NCBI GenBank assembly: GCA_050015895.1
Contig: JBEKAN010000094.1
Coordinates: 1-12,514, forward strand
From: JBEKOF01 sp050015895
Lineage (GTDB): Bacteria > Verrucomicrobiota > Verrucomicrobiia > Limisphaerales > Palsa-1400
Direction of reading: 5' to 3'
DNA: 12,514 bases
In this document: positions 1 to 10,129 of the stretch, in pieces
Layout: each line of letters opens with the position of its first letter
Position numbering within the stretch: the first letter of the stretch is position 1
Program-made: the position numbers and the translations under genes
The notes under the pieces: model-generated
Told to the model about the DNA's origin: nothing
What the model saw: only the letters and a program-made list of their open reading frames with translations
Databases searched by the model: none

Positions 1-115
<115 letters not shown>

Positions 116-116
116 T

Positions 117-144
117 AGTATAGGGCGGGAAGGGCCAAAGGCAA
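117..144 (-). promoter_or_regulatory. Possible sigma70-type promoter, perhaps leaderless
   Basis: On the minus strand a -35-like TTGCCT (139-144) and a -10-like TATACT (117-122) are separated by 16 bases. Seven bases follow the -10 before the A of the ATG at 107-109, which is where a start point would normally fall, so the mRNA might begin at the start codon itself. The absence of a ribosome-binding site agrees with this. It is a motif match only. Confidence 0.35.
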
Positions 145-169
145 CTTATTCCTCATCCACAGAATGAAC

Positions 170-985
170 TCACCGGCTCCGCGTTAGCACGATGCCCTCG
201 AAACGCCACTTTTTGAGGAATTGGTCGCGGGGCATCTTGTCCAACCCGCCCAAAGGGTCGCCGACGATCACCTCGGAGTCGGTGACGCCGAGGACGGTCA
301 CGTAGTGGTCCACCAGAAAACCAAATTTGACGACGGCGAGCGTCAAGCCCGCTTGTCTCAATTCCGTGATGTCCTTGAACGGACGGAATTGGACCGCCAA
401 ACCGGCTTTGCCATATTCATTTTGCAGCGCTTCCGCAAGAAGGTCGGGCGGGGTTCCCGTGGTGGAACTGGTGCGGGAAAGGATGGCGATATTCCCTTCT
501 TCGGAGGGGAAACCGAGTTGGCGGAGCGCCGTGACGGCGGCGGCTGGCCCGCAGGTGTAATCGGTGGTTTGGCGGCAGACCCCGTCCGCCCCGACATTGG
601 TTTGCAGGTGTTCGAGCCGCCCGCGATTCGCCAGGGGCGCGAGAAAGGGCCAGACCGACCTGACGAAAACCAGCACGAGCATGAACAGGAGAACCACCAG
701 GCGATCCCGCTTTTTTGGCAGACGGGACAAGGGCGTCGTCAGAACCATCGCTGCCACAAAGCCCAGCACGGCGAATTTTTTCCGCCCCATCATCATCCAG
801 GAGACCGGCGGCGTGAATGCCAGGGCCGGATAATGCAGGGCGACCCCGTAAGCCAGCACCAACGCAAGAGGGATGAAATAGCCGAACATCCAGCATGGAT
901 TCCGAAGGCGGGAGAACATCCAGCCGAGCAAGGCGCCGACGGCGGCAAACGACGCGGCGGCGATGGCGTCAAGCCAAAGATTCAT
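170..985 (-). CDS. Membrane-anchored family C39-like cysteine peptidase
   Basis: 271 residues. The N-terminal half has several hydrophobic membrane segments (about 4-24, 31-50, 69-84 and 94-116). The C-terminal half (about 130-271) is a papain-like C39 domain. The catalytic set is readable: Gln139 and Cys145 in the CRQTTDYTCGPAAA motif, His227 in DHYVTVLG and Asp243 in GDPLGG. C39 domains are best known for cleaving double-glycine leaders of peptide precursors inside ABC transporters, but here there is no ABC ATPase domain and no visible leader-peptide gene. This is one of the stand-alone membrane C39 proteins whose substrate is not known. The ATG lies one base beyond the alaS stop codon, so it is very likely co-transcribed and translationally coupled with alaS. 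The TGA stop is at 170-172, with no obvious terminator hairpin after it. The peptidase assignment is firm, the role open. Confidence 0.85.
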   Translation of the reverse strand: MNLWLDAIAAASFAAVGALLGWMFSRLRNPCWMFGYFIPLALVLAYGVALHYPALAFTPPVSWMMMGRKKFAVLGFVAAMVLTTPLSRLPKKRDRLVVLLFMLVLVFVRSVWPFLAPLANRGRLEHLQTNVGADGVCRQTTDYTCGPAAAVTALRQLGFPSEEGNIAILSRTSSTTGTPPDLLAEALQNEYGKAGLAVQFRPFKDITELRQAGLTLAVVKFGFLVDHYVTVLGVTDSEVIVGDPLGGLDKMPRDQFLKKWRFEGIVLTRSR

Positions 986-986
986 C

Positions 987-3920
<2,934 letters not shown>

Positions 3921-3967
3921 TCCACAGGAGATTAAAGCGAGCGGGGCTGGAGTGAAAAGGATTAAGA

Positions 3968-6900
3968 TTAGTCGAGGGCAAGGGTGGCGCGGGCCTGGCC
4001 TTTGGCCGTCAGGCTGACCAGCCTGGGGGACAAGACAGACATGCGCGCGCCTTCCACTTTGCCGGTTTTGGCCAGCGCCGCCTGCACGCTGTGGGCGCGT
4101 TGCACCATCAAGCCGCGCAGATCATCCGCAGTGATCTGGATGCCCGCAAGCAACGCGGTTTCCATTTGCTCCGGGGTCAGCTCGACTTCCGGGGCGGCAT
4201 TGGTATTTGCCAGGGCCGCAGTCGGTGTTCCGGCGGGGGATTGCGCCACGCCGCCCCCGACGGGAGCCGGCGGCGGCGTCGGGGCAACAACCGTCGAAGT
4301 GTTTTGCCTGGGTGCGGCAGGCCGCGTGTTTTGCATCATTAATTCACCGCCTTTGACGAAAATGGGGGGAGAAAACTTGAAATGTGACGGTTGGGGTGGA
4401 ACTGGAACTGGAGCGGATGGAGGCGGACTTGAGAGGACGTTTGTGGGAACAATCGGGGTGGTCGGCGGCGGCGGCGGCGCGGCCGCGACGTTGGTGTCGG
4501 TCGTGTTGGTGCCGAAGGTCTGGAGATAGAGAGCTTTGACCAGGCGCGAGTAATCGGCAGGCTCAACTTTCACCGACTGGACGGTTTCGGCGGGGGTGCC
4601 GGCGGCGATGAGTTCCTTGGCGCGCAAAGACCGGATTTGGTCGTCCAATTTCAACCGCGCCAGGGCCGGGGAGTCGGTGAGGGGATCGGCGGTGGCGGTG
4701 ATTTCCAGGTGCAGTTCGGGCCGTTCGAAAAGGGCCGTGGACAGCTTGACGATTTTTTCCTGCTCCGTCGCGGGGATTTCCGCCAGGCCGGGCTGGAAGT
4801 CCACATAACTCAGCTCCTCGCCGCCGCCGCCGAACAACTTTCCCAGGAGCGTGAAGGGCGCTGTGGCCGCCTTTTCCAGAAGGTTTCCAATGACCTGCTT
4901 GACAATGGGCCAGATGCGGAAGGTTGGATCGTCAATGCTGCCGTGAACGGGGACGTCCAGGTCAATGTTTCCCTTGCGGTCCTTGAGCAGGGCGATGGCC
5001 AGCTTGACCGGCAAATGAGTCGCATTGGTGCTGTCGTTGCGCGCGCCAAGAGTCATCCCCTTGATGGTGACGATATTGCTGGCGTCGAGTTTGCGGTGCG
5101 CGATGTCGTAGCTCAAATCCAGCAAGAGCTTCCCGCGTTGGAGCGGATAGCCGGCGAATTTTTCCATGTAGGGGGTGAAAGGGGTCAGGTCAATATTCGT
5201 GCAATCCACGGCCACATGGACCACCAAATCCGTGCTCAATAAGTTTACTCCACCAGTGACGGCAAAGGAGGAGACCTCGTCCACCTTGCCATGCACGTCC
5301 ACCACCGCCCGCGAGTCCGGCTGAGAGGTCAGGCCCTTGACGCTGCCGTCCATCCGCTGCACGTCAAAGAGGCAGTTCGGCTCGATGGACTGGTCGGAGA
5401 AATGGAACGAGGCGTCGTCAAACACAAAACTCCCCAGCGCCGCGGGAAAACCCGGCCCGGCGGGCGCGGCGGGCGGCGGGGCGTTCGAGCCGGCGGACGC
5501 CTTTTTGGGCAGCACGGTCAGAAGATTGATCACATTGTTGGAGTCCACCGTCACACTGGTGCTCAAACCGTCCAGCTTGACTTCCTTCACCTCGACTCGA
5601 TTGGGCTGGAAGGCGGATTTGATTCCGCTGACTGTCAGGGCGTCGAATTCGACAAAGTCCTTGTAATGGAGGAGGTCGGCGGTGACGAAATTGGTCAAGC
5701 CGAGGTCGCCCTCAAAGGTGGCCGTTGGCAGACCCTTCTCGGAATGGTAGGCAACGCGGCCCTGGAGACTGAGCATGCCGCCTGTGACGGCCAGTTTGGC
5801 CTGCTGCTCCACGTAGGGCTGGAAGGGGCGCAAGTCCAGCCCCACCAATTGCAGGTCCAGTTCCGCCGACGGCGGTTGCAGCCGGACGGTCCCTTTGCCG
5901 GTGAACCGGCCCGACTCGCCCAAAACCATCGCTACGTCGGTGGTGATTGGCGCGGCGCCCGCCGTGCTGAAGCCTTTGGCCTTGAAGGCGATGTCATTGA
6001 CACCGATTTTGGCTGGTTTGTCCGGCGTTTTGTCCTCCACTTGCAGCGCGTAGCGCTCGACGGCAATATCATCCACTGTGGCGGTCCACGGGACCTGGCT
6101 GGCGCCCGGCGCGTTGGTTGTCGCAGGGGAGGCGGCCAGCATGGAAAGGAGATTGATCTTGCCGTCCTTCTCCCGCCGAACGAGCAGCCAGCCATCCGTG
6201 GTGGAAAACGAGGTCACGTGGATGAGCCTCTTGCCAAGGTCTGCCTCGGCCAGCGACACCGACGTTGAGGAATTGGTCGCCACTGTCTCGCCGGTGACCG
6301 TGGACTTGACGGAAAGGTCCCGGAGCAGGACCTCCATTTTTGACAGGGTAAGCTCCGGGCCGTTGGTGGCCAGACCGGCGGTGTAATCCGAAGCCACGTC
6401 AAGCCGGCCGTCCACCACGTCGGCCAGGACAAAAGAAGCGAGATAAGGCGAGTATTTTTTAAGGTCCAACTCCTTGATGGCAAAACGGCCGGTGACCTGA
6501 ACAGGATCCAGGGTGAAGGCGCCGGACCACTGGAACGACTCCCCGGTGTCGCTGGTGGCTTTGAACGTGTAGGGATTGTGCGCGCCCGGCGCGGTGCTCA
6601 GATTTTCCAGCTTCAGGTGGACGGGCAGGAGCTTGGTGTGAACGGGCTTGGGCGGCACGGAATCCTCCAGCGAGACATCCGCGCCGTCAATGTGGAGAAT
6701 GTCAATCACCACCAGCGGCAGGGCGGATTTCGCGCCGGGCGCGGCGGGGGCGGGGGTGGGGGTGGCGAGGGCGGCGAGGATGTCGTCAAAATTCAGTTTG
6801 CCGTCCCTGGCGCGGCGGATTTGGGCGAAAGGATGGGTGAGGGAAATCTCGCGCACCGCCCAGCCGTGGCGGAAGAACGAGGAGAAGCCCAGCCGGGCGT

Positions 6901-7174
6901 ACATCTCGTCCCAGCCGGCGAAAGGCGCTCCATTTGTTTCATTGACAGCAAAGCCGCGGATGGTCGCCGAGAGGGCGAACGGGTTGCACCGCACTTCGGC
7001 GACCGCGACCGGCCTTTTGAGCAGGGGCGGCAGGCGCTTGAGCATTTGCGCCTTGACGACCGCCGGCGCGACAAAGAAGCCGAGGATGGTGTAAACCGCC
7101 AGCGCGCCACCCAGCCAGATGAGGACTTTGGCGCGGCGGGAGTATTTTTTTGGGGTGGAAGTGATGGGTTTCAT
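3968..7174 (-). CDS. DUF748 / AsmA-like envelope protein with OmpA-like C-terminal region
   Basis: 1068 residues from ATG 7172-7174. The start is chosen because it overlaps the dedA stop as ATGA and is followed by a basic N-terminus and one membrane anchor (about 17-36). The open frame continues upstream to 7591, but that part only shadows dedA. The body (about 40-780) is repetitive beta-rich sequence of the DUF748/AsmA type, with early signatures such as 'R..dGkLNfddIL'. AsmA-like proteins are thought to form long hydrophobic grooves that carry phospholipid across the periplasm to the outer membrane. An OmpA-like segment follows at about 790-870 (YVDFQPGLAEIP, then ERPELHLEITATAD). It is interrupted by a Pro/Thr/Asn-rich stretch (about 890-995), and the terminal ELTPEQMETALLAGIQITAD block resumes the family ending. 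Translation is probably coupled to dedA. Family assignment good; lipid transport is inference. Confidence 0.85.
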   Translation of the reverse strand: MKPITSTPKKYSRRAKVLIWLGGALAVYTILGFFVAPAVVKAQMLKRLPPLLKRPVAVAEVRCNPFALSATIRGFAVNETNGAPFAGWDEMYARLGFSSFFRHGWAVREISLTHPFAQIRRARDGKLNFDDILAALATPTPAPAAPGAKSALPLVVIDILHIDGADVSLEDSVPPKPVHTKLLPVHLKLENLSTAPGAHNPYTFKATSDTGESFQWSGAFTLDPVQVTGRFAIKELDLKKYSPYLASFVLADVVDGRLDVASDYTAGLATNGPELTLSKMEVLLRDLSVKSTVTGETVATNSSTSVSLAEADLGKRLIHVTSFSTTDGWLLVRREKDGKINLLSMLAASPATTNAPGASQVPWTATVDDIAVERYALQVEDKTPDKPAKIGVNDIAFKAKGFSTAGAAPITTDVAMVLGESGRFTGKGTVRLQPPSAELDLQLVGLDLRPFQPYVEQQAKLAVTGGMLSLQGRVAYHSEKGLPTATFEGDLGLTNFVTADLLHYKDFVEFDALTVSGIKSAFQPNRVEVKEVKLDGLSTSVTVDSNNVINLLTVLPKKASAGSNAPPPAAPAGPGFPAALGSFVFDDASFHFSDQSIEPNCLFDVQRMDGSVKGLTSQPDSRAVVDVHGKVDEVSSFAVTGGVNLLSTDLVVHVAVDCTNIDLTPFTPYMEKFAGYPLQRGKLLLDLSYDIAHRKLDASNIVTIKGMTLGARNDSTNATHLPVKLAIALLKDRKGNIDLDVPVHGSIDDPTFRIWPIVKQVIGNLLEKAATAPFTLLGKLFGGGGEELSYVDFQPGLAEIPATEQEKIVKLSTALFERPELHLEITATADPLTDSPALARLKLDDQIRSLRAKELIAAGTPAETVQSVKVEPADYSRLVKALYLQTFGTNTTDTNVAAAPPPPPTTPIVPTNVLSSPPPSAPVPVPPQPSHFKFSPPIFVKGGELMMQNTRPAAPRQNTSTVVAPTPPPAPVGGGVAQSPAGTPTAALANTNAAPEVELTPEQMETALLAGIQITADDLRGLMVQRAHSVQAALAKTGKVEGARMSVLSPRLVSLTAKGQARATLALD
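4205..4507 (-). other. Proline-rich low-complexity segment inside the DUF748 gene
   Basis: This stretch encodes roughly residues 890-990 of the DUF748 protein and is dominated by Pro, Thr, Ala and Asn (runs such as APPPPPTTP and SSPPPSAPVPVPPQP). It separates the OmpA-like part from the conserved last 75 residues. Mixed proline codons (CCG, CCC, CCT, CCA) show that it is not a sequencing homopolymer. It probably acts as an extended linker, perhaps spanning the periplasm or peptidoglycan. Boundaries are approximate. Confidence 0.7.
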
Positions 7175-7797
7175 TGTAGAGGCTTCTTTGTGAAGCGACG
7201 CACCAGAAAATAATACAAAAAGCCCAGAACGGCAAGCAGTCCCGCGAGCCAAAGCGTGATCTGGCGCACATCGCCCCGCAGGAGTCTTTCGTCGTTGCCC
7301 GCCGCGACGCCGACCCACGCCAGCACCGCGCACCAGATGCCGGAGCCGAGCAGCGTGAAAAGCGAATACAATTTGTAGTCCATTTTCACGATTCCCATCG
7401 GAATGCCGATAATTTGGCGCACGCCGGGCAGCAGGCGCGCGACAAAAACGCCGCAAGGCCCGAAGCGCGCCGCCCAATTCTCCGCGGCGTGGACTTTGGA
7501 TTCCGGCACGCGAAAATAGCGCCCGTAGCGCAACACCAGAGAGCGGCCGGCGCATCGGCATGTCCAATACACCACCGAGGCCCCGACCCAATTCCCGGCC
7601 ATGCCGGCCAAGACAATCCCCGCCAGACTGAGGTGCCCGGTGGCGTGCGCGCGCTGCGCGGCGAAGGGGATGATCAATTCGCTGGGAATGAGCGGGATCG
7701 TGCTCTCCATGGTCATGAGCGCGGCAATCAGGGGATAGCCGCCGGAATCCAGGGTGGATTGATACCAGTGGATCAGTTTGACGATTTCAGCGTTCAA
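7171..7797 (-). CDS. DedA family (SNARE-associated/VTT domain) membrane protein
   Basis: 208 residues with a TTG start at 7795-7797. No ATG or GTG is available in frame upstream, because a TGA lies at 7801-7803, and the N-terminus matches the usual DedA beginning from this point. Family marks are MTMESTIPLIPSELIIPFA (28-46, with Glu40), the glycine-rich AGMAGNWVGASVVYW (64-78), and the FVARLLPGVRQIIGIPMGIVKM block (118-139) with Arg121 and Arg127. Hydrophobic segments lie at about 22-47, 56-80, 143-167 and 179-199. DedA proteins are inner-membrane transporters; some members recycle undecaprenyl phosphate or flip phospholipids and support envelope integrity. The stop overlaps the start of the downstream AsmA-like gene by four bases (ATGA). 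A four-codon frame (ATG at 7806-7808) ends on a TGA that overlaps the TTG start. Substrate not predictable from sequence. Confidence 0.92.
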   Translation of the reverse strand: MNAEIVKLIHWYQSTLDSGGYPLIAALMTMESTIPLIPSELIIPFAAQRAHATGHLSLAGIVLAGMAGNWVGASVVYWTCRCAGRSLVLRYGRYFRVPESKVHAAENWAARFGPCGVFVARLLPGVRQIIGIPMGIVKMDYKLYSLFTLLGSGIWCAVLAWVGVAAGNDERLLRGDVRQITLWLAGLLAVLGFLYYFLVRRFTKKPLQ

Positions 7798-7935
7798 GAG
7801 TCAATCATGGTTTATTGCGAACTTTGCGGCGCGGATGGTACAATTGGCGGGCAAAGAACGCCAGATGAAAAATCGCGCGCGGAATAGGTGTTGCGGCTTG
7901 GGCGGCGTCTGTTACGCTGGTGCCTGGAGAGGATA
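7798..7935. promoter_or_regulatory. Divergent intergenic region between dedA-type and nfeD-type genes
   Basis: 138 bases separate the two divergent start codons, so promoters for both operons should lie here. On the plus strand TTGCGG (7891-7896) and TACGCT (7913-7918), spaced 16 bases apart, form a weak sigma70-like pair that would start transcription just before the nfeD ribosome-binding site. On the minus strand I see only a poor TACCAT -10-like element and no convincing -35. No clear operator palindrome or riboswitch was seen. Confidence 0.4.
7926..7932 (+). promoter_or_regulatory. Ribosome-binding site that fixes the NfeD-family start
   Basis: GGAGAGG lies four to ten bases before ATG 7936-7938. 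This strong Shine-Dalgarno match, directly followed by a typical signal peptide, shows that translation starts here and not at the in-frame ATG at 7888. Confidence 0.8.
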
Positions 7936-9213
7936 ATGAGACATCTGATCCCAATTCTGATGGCGGCGGCGGTTTTCGGAGGGGCGGCGAACCTTCCAGC
8001 CGCCGACGTGAGCCTGATTGAAATCAAAGGCGCCATCGGGCCCGCCACCGCCAGTTACATCACCCGCGCCATCGGCATCGCGGAAAATCGCGGCGACGCC
8101 TGCCTGGTCATTCAATTGGACACGCCCGGCGGATTGCTGGATTCGACCAAAGAAATCGTGCAGACGCTTTACGCCTCGAAGGTCCCGACGGTGGTCTATG
8201 TGGCGCCGCCGGGGGCCTACGCCGCCAGCGCGGGGACTTTCATCACCATGGCGGCCGATGTCGCCGCCATGGCCCCCAACACCAGCATCGGCGCGGCGCA
8301 CCCCATCGAAATGGGCGCCGAGGGGGCGGAGAAATTGGACGACGTGATGCGGCAAAAGCTGGAGAACTTCGCCAGCAGCGAGATTGAGGCCATCGCGCAA
8401 AGGCGCGGCCGCAACGCCGAATGGGCCAAAACGGCGGTCCGCGAAAGCGCCTCCATCACCGCGGAGGAGGCGCTCAACCTGAATGTCATTGACCTCATCG
8501 CCAAGGACATTCCCGACCTGCTCCAGCAACTGGACAGCCGCCAAGTCGGCCAAAAGAAATTGGGGACCGGCGGGGCCGCCGTGACGGCGATTCCCATGGA
8601 CGCCAGCGAGAGATTGTTCCAACTGCTTTGGACGCCGGAAGTGATGCTGCTCCTGACGCTGGCGGCCATGTACGGGCTGATCGGCGAGCTTAGCTCGCCG
8701 GGCGCGATCCTGCCGGGCGTCGTCGGCGCGATCGCGCTGGTGCTTGTGCTTTACATGTCCGCCGTGTTGCCCGTCAATCTGGCGGGGGTGGCCTTCCTGG
8801 GCCTGGCCATGATTTTGTTCGCCATAGACCTTTTCACGCCGACGCATGGTGTGCTCACCGCCGGCGGCGTTGTGTCCTTCTTCTTCGGCGCGCTCTTGTT
8901 GTTCAACCATGCCGGCCCCGGCTTTCGTCTCCCGCTCCCCAGCATTATTGCGGCGACGTTGGTGACCGCGGCCTTTTTCTTCTTCGTCCTCGGCGCGGGT
9001 CTGCGCGCGCAACGCCTGCCGGTGCGGTCGGGCCGCGAGACGCTGGTGGGCAAAATCGTGCCCGCGCTGCGCGCCATTGACGCCCGGGGCGGGCGTGTTT
9101 TTGTGGAGGGCGAATTGTGGAACGCCGTCTCGGAAACGCCGGTGGAGCCGGGCCAGCCCGTGGAAATCGTCGGCGTGGAGGGACTGACTTTGAAAGTAAA
9201 AACCCCAACCTAA
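7936..9213 (+). CDS. NfeD-family membrane-bound ClpP-class serine protease
   Basis: 425 residues. The order is signal peptide (1-23, cleavage after LPA-A), ClpP-like protease domain (about 25-205), then four or five membrane segments (about 228-350), then a soluble NfeD OB-fold domain (about 365-425, from TLVGKIVPALRAI). The protease part has LDTPGG (61-66), the nucleophile region PPGAYAASAGTF with probable catalytic Ser98, and Lys141 as likely partner of a Ser-Lys dyad, by comparison with the archaeal protease PH1510. Family members cleave the hydrophobic C-terminal region of stomatin-like proteins and are nearly always paired with them. Here the slipin gene follows 18 bases downstream, which fits. 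The domain should face the periplasm because of the signal peptide. It is the full-length form of the family, not the short NfeD. Confidence 0.93.
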   Translation: MRHLIPILMAAAVFGGAANLPAADVSLIEIKGAIGPATASYITRAIGIAENRGDACLVIQLDTPGGLLDSTKEIVQTLYASKVPTVVYVAPPGAYAASAGTFITMAADVAAMAPNTSIGAAHPIEMGAEGAEKLDDVMRQKLENFASSEIEAIAQRRGRNAEWAKTAVRESASITAEEALNLNVIDLIAKDIPDLLQQLDSRQVGQKKLGTGGAAVTAIPMDASERLFQLLWTPEVMLLLTLAAMYGLIGELSSPGAILPGVVGAIALVLVLYMSAVLPVNLAGVAFLGLAMILFAIDLFTPTHGVLTAGGVVSFFFGALLLFNHAGPGFRLPLPSIIAATLVTAAFFFFVLGAGLRAQRLPVRSGRETLVGKIVPALRAIDARGGRVFVEGELWNAVSETPVEPGQPVEIVGVEGLTLKVKTPT

Positions 9214-9231
9214 ACCAGGAGAAAGAAAATT

Positions 9232-10008
9232 ATGGATCAACTGATTAGTTTCCTCTTCAAGACCGGCATCGGGCCGGGAATGTTTGTTTTGATCTTCATC
9301 GCAGTCGTGGTGCTGCCGCAGGCCATTCGCATCCTGCGCGAATACGAGCGCGGAGTGATCTTCCGCCTCGGCAAACTCATCGGCGCCAAAGGGCCGGGTT
9401 TGATCCTCCTCATCCCCATCGTGGACAAGATGGTGAAGATTGATTTGCGCGTCGTGACCATTGATGTGCCCAAGCAAGAGGTGATGACCAAGGACAACGT
9501 GCCCGCCACGGTGGACGCGGTGGTTTATTTCCGCGTGGTGGAACCCAACGCGGCGGTGGTGAAGGTGGAAAACTACTGGAAGGCCACCTCGCTCATCGCC
9601 CAGACCACCCTGCGCAGCGTGCTGGGACAGTCGCCGCTGGACGATCTGCTCTCCCAGCGCGACGTGATCAACCTCAAGCTGCAGGAGATTATTGACAAGC
9701 AAACCGAGCCGTGGGGCGTGAAGGTCACCTCCGTCGAGGTCAAGGAGGTGGCGCTGCCCGACAGCATGAAGCGGGCGATGGCCAAGCAGGCCGAGGCCGA
9801 GCGGGAGCGCCGCGCCAAGGTCGTCAACGCCGAGGGCGAATTCCAGGCCGCCGAAAAAATGGTGCAGGCCGCCGCCTTGATCTCCCACGAGCCCATCGCG
9901 CTGCAACTGCGCTATCTCCAGACCATGCGCGAAATGGCCAGCGAGCACAACACCACCACCTTCCTGCCCCTGCCCATTGATTTGTTCACCGCCTTTTTGA
10001 AAAAATAA
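9232..10008 (+). CDS. Slipin / stomatin-like SPFH (band 7) protein
   Basis: 258 residues, a typical slipin length. One N-terminal hydrophobic segment (about 15-33) is followed by the SPFH domain with EYERGVIFRLGKLIGAKGPG (37-56), IPIVDKMVKIDLRVVTIDVP (61-80) and the conserved Gln-rich tail. A helical Ala/Glu/Lys/Arg region (about 180-215) should form the oligomerisation coiled coil. The C-terminus TTTFLPLPIDLFTAFLKK carries the hydrophobic patch known in archaeal stomatin to be cut by the partner NfeD protease. A good AGGAG (9217-9221) lies ten bases before the ATG. These proteins form ring or cage scaffolds in the membrane that organise lipid microdomains. The gene is certainly co-transcribed with the upstream protease gene and ends before the paired-hairpin element. 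The exact cellular job in this organism is unknown. Confidence 0.95.
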   Translation: MDQLISFLFKTGIGPGMFVLIFIAVVVLPQAIRILREYERGVIFRLGKLIGAKGPGLILLIPIVDKMVKIDLRVVTIDVPKQEVMTKDNVPATVDAVVYFRVVEPNAAVVKVENYWKATSLIAQTTLRSVLGQSPLDDLLSQRDVINLKLQEIIDKQTEPWGVKVTSVEVKEVALPDSMKRAMAKQAEAERERRAKVVNAEGEFQAAEKMVQAAALISHEPIALQLRYLQTMREMASEHNTTTFLPLPIDLFTAFLKK

Positions 10009-10019
10009 TCTGAATCAAA

Positions 10020-10112
10020 GGTAGGGCGCGCACTCCGTGCGCGCCGCGGCGGACAGGCTCGGAACAACACTGGCTCGAGCGCCTCGGCGGGCAGCGGAGT
10101 GCCCGCCCTACC
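10020..10112. repeat. REP-like paired-hairpin element (possible bidirectional terminator)
   Basis: The 93-base element begins GGTAGGGC (10020-10027) and ends with its inverse GCCCTACC (10105-10112). Each end is a hairpin. On the left, a 9-bp perfect stem (10025-10033 with 10037-10045) has loop TCC. On the right, an 8-bp perfect stem (10086-10093 with 10100-10107) has a 6-base loop. Read in the same orientation, the two hairpins share the sequence, including the loop core CTCCG, and differ in one stem pair (C-G against G-C) with pairing preserved. This head-to-head layout resembles REP/BIME elements spread by REP-associated Y1 transposases. It fills the gap between the convergent slipin and halogenase-like genes, where it could also stop transcription from both sides. 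No T-run follows the stems, so classical intrinsic termination is uncertain. Confidence 0.75.
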
Positions 10113-10129
10113 AATCCATCCGTGGTTGT

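Noticed and set aside
7175..7591. N-terminal extension of the DUF748 protein by 139 codons
   Set aside because: The extra part is Arg/Gly-rich, lies inside dedA in another frame and would precede the natural membrane anchor; ATG 7174 with the ATGA overlap is better.
7888..7935. Earlier ATG for the NfeD-family protein
   Set aside because: It would add an Arg-rich segment before the signal peptide and has no good ribosome-binding site, whereas ATG 7936 follows GGAGAGG.
7912..9948. Long open frame (678 codons) antisense to the NfeD-type and slipin genes
   Set aside because: It runs across two well-supported genes, is His/Gly/Gln-rich without domains and results from the high GC third positions of the sense genes.
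10025..10045. Classical rho-independent terminator for the slipin gene
   Set aside because: The stem is strong but no T-run follows on either strand, so it is reported as a REP-like hairpin with only possible terminator function.
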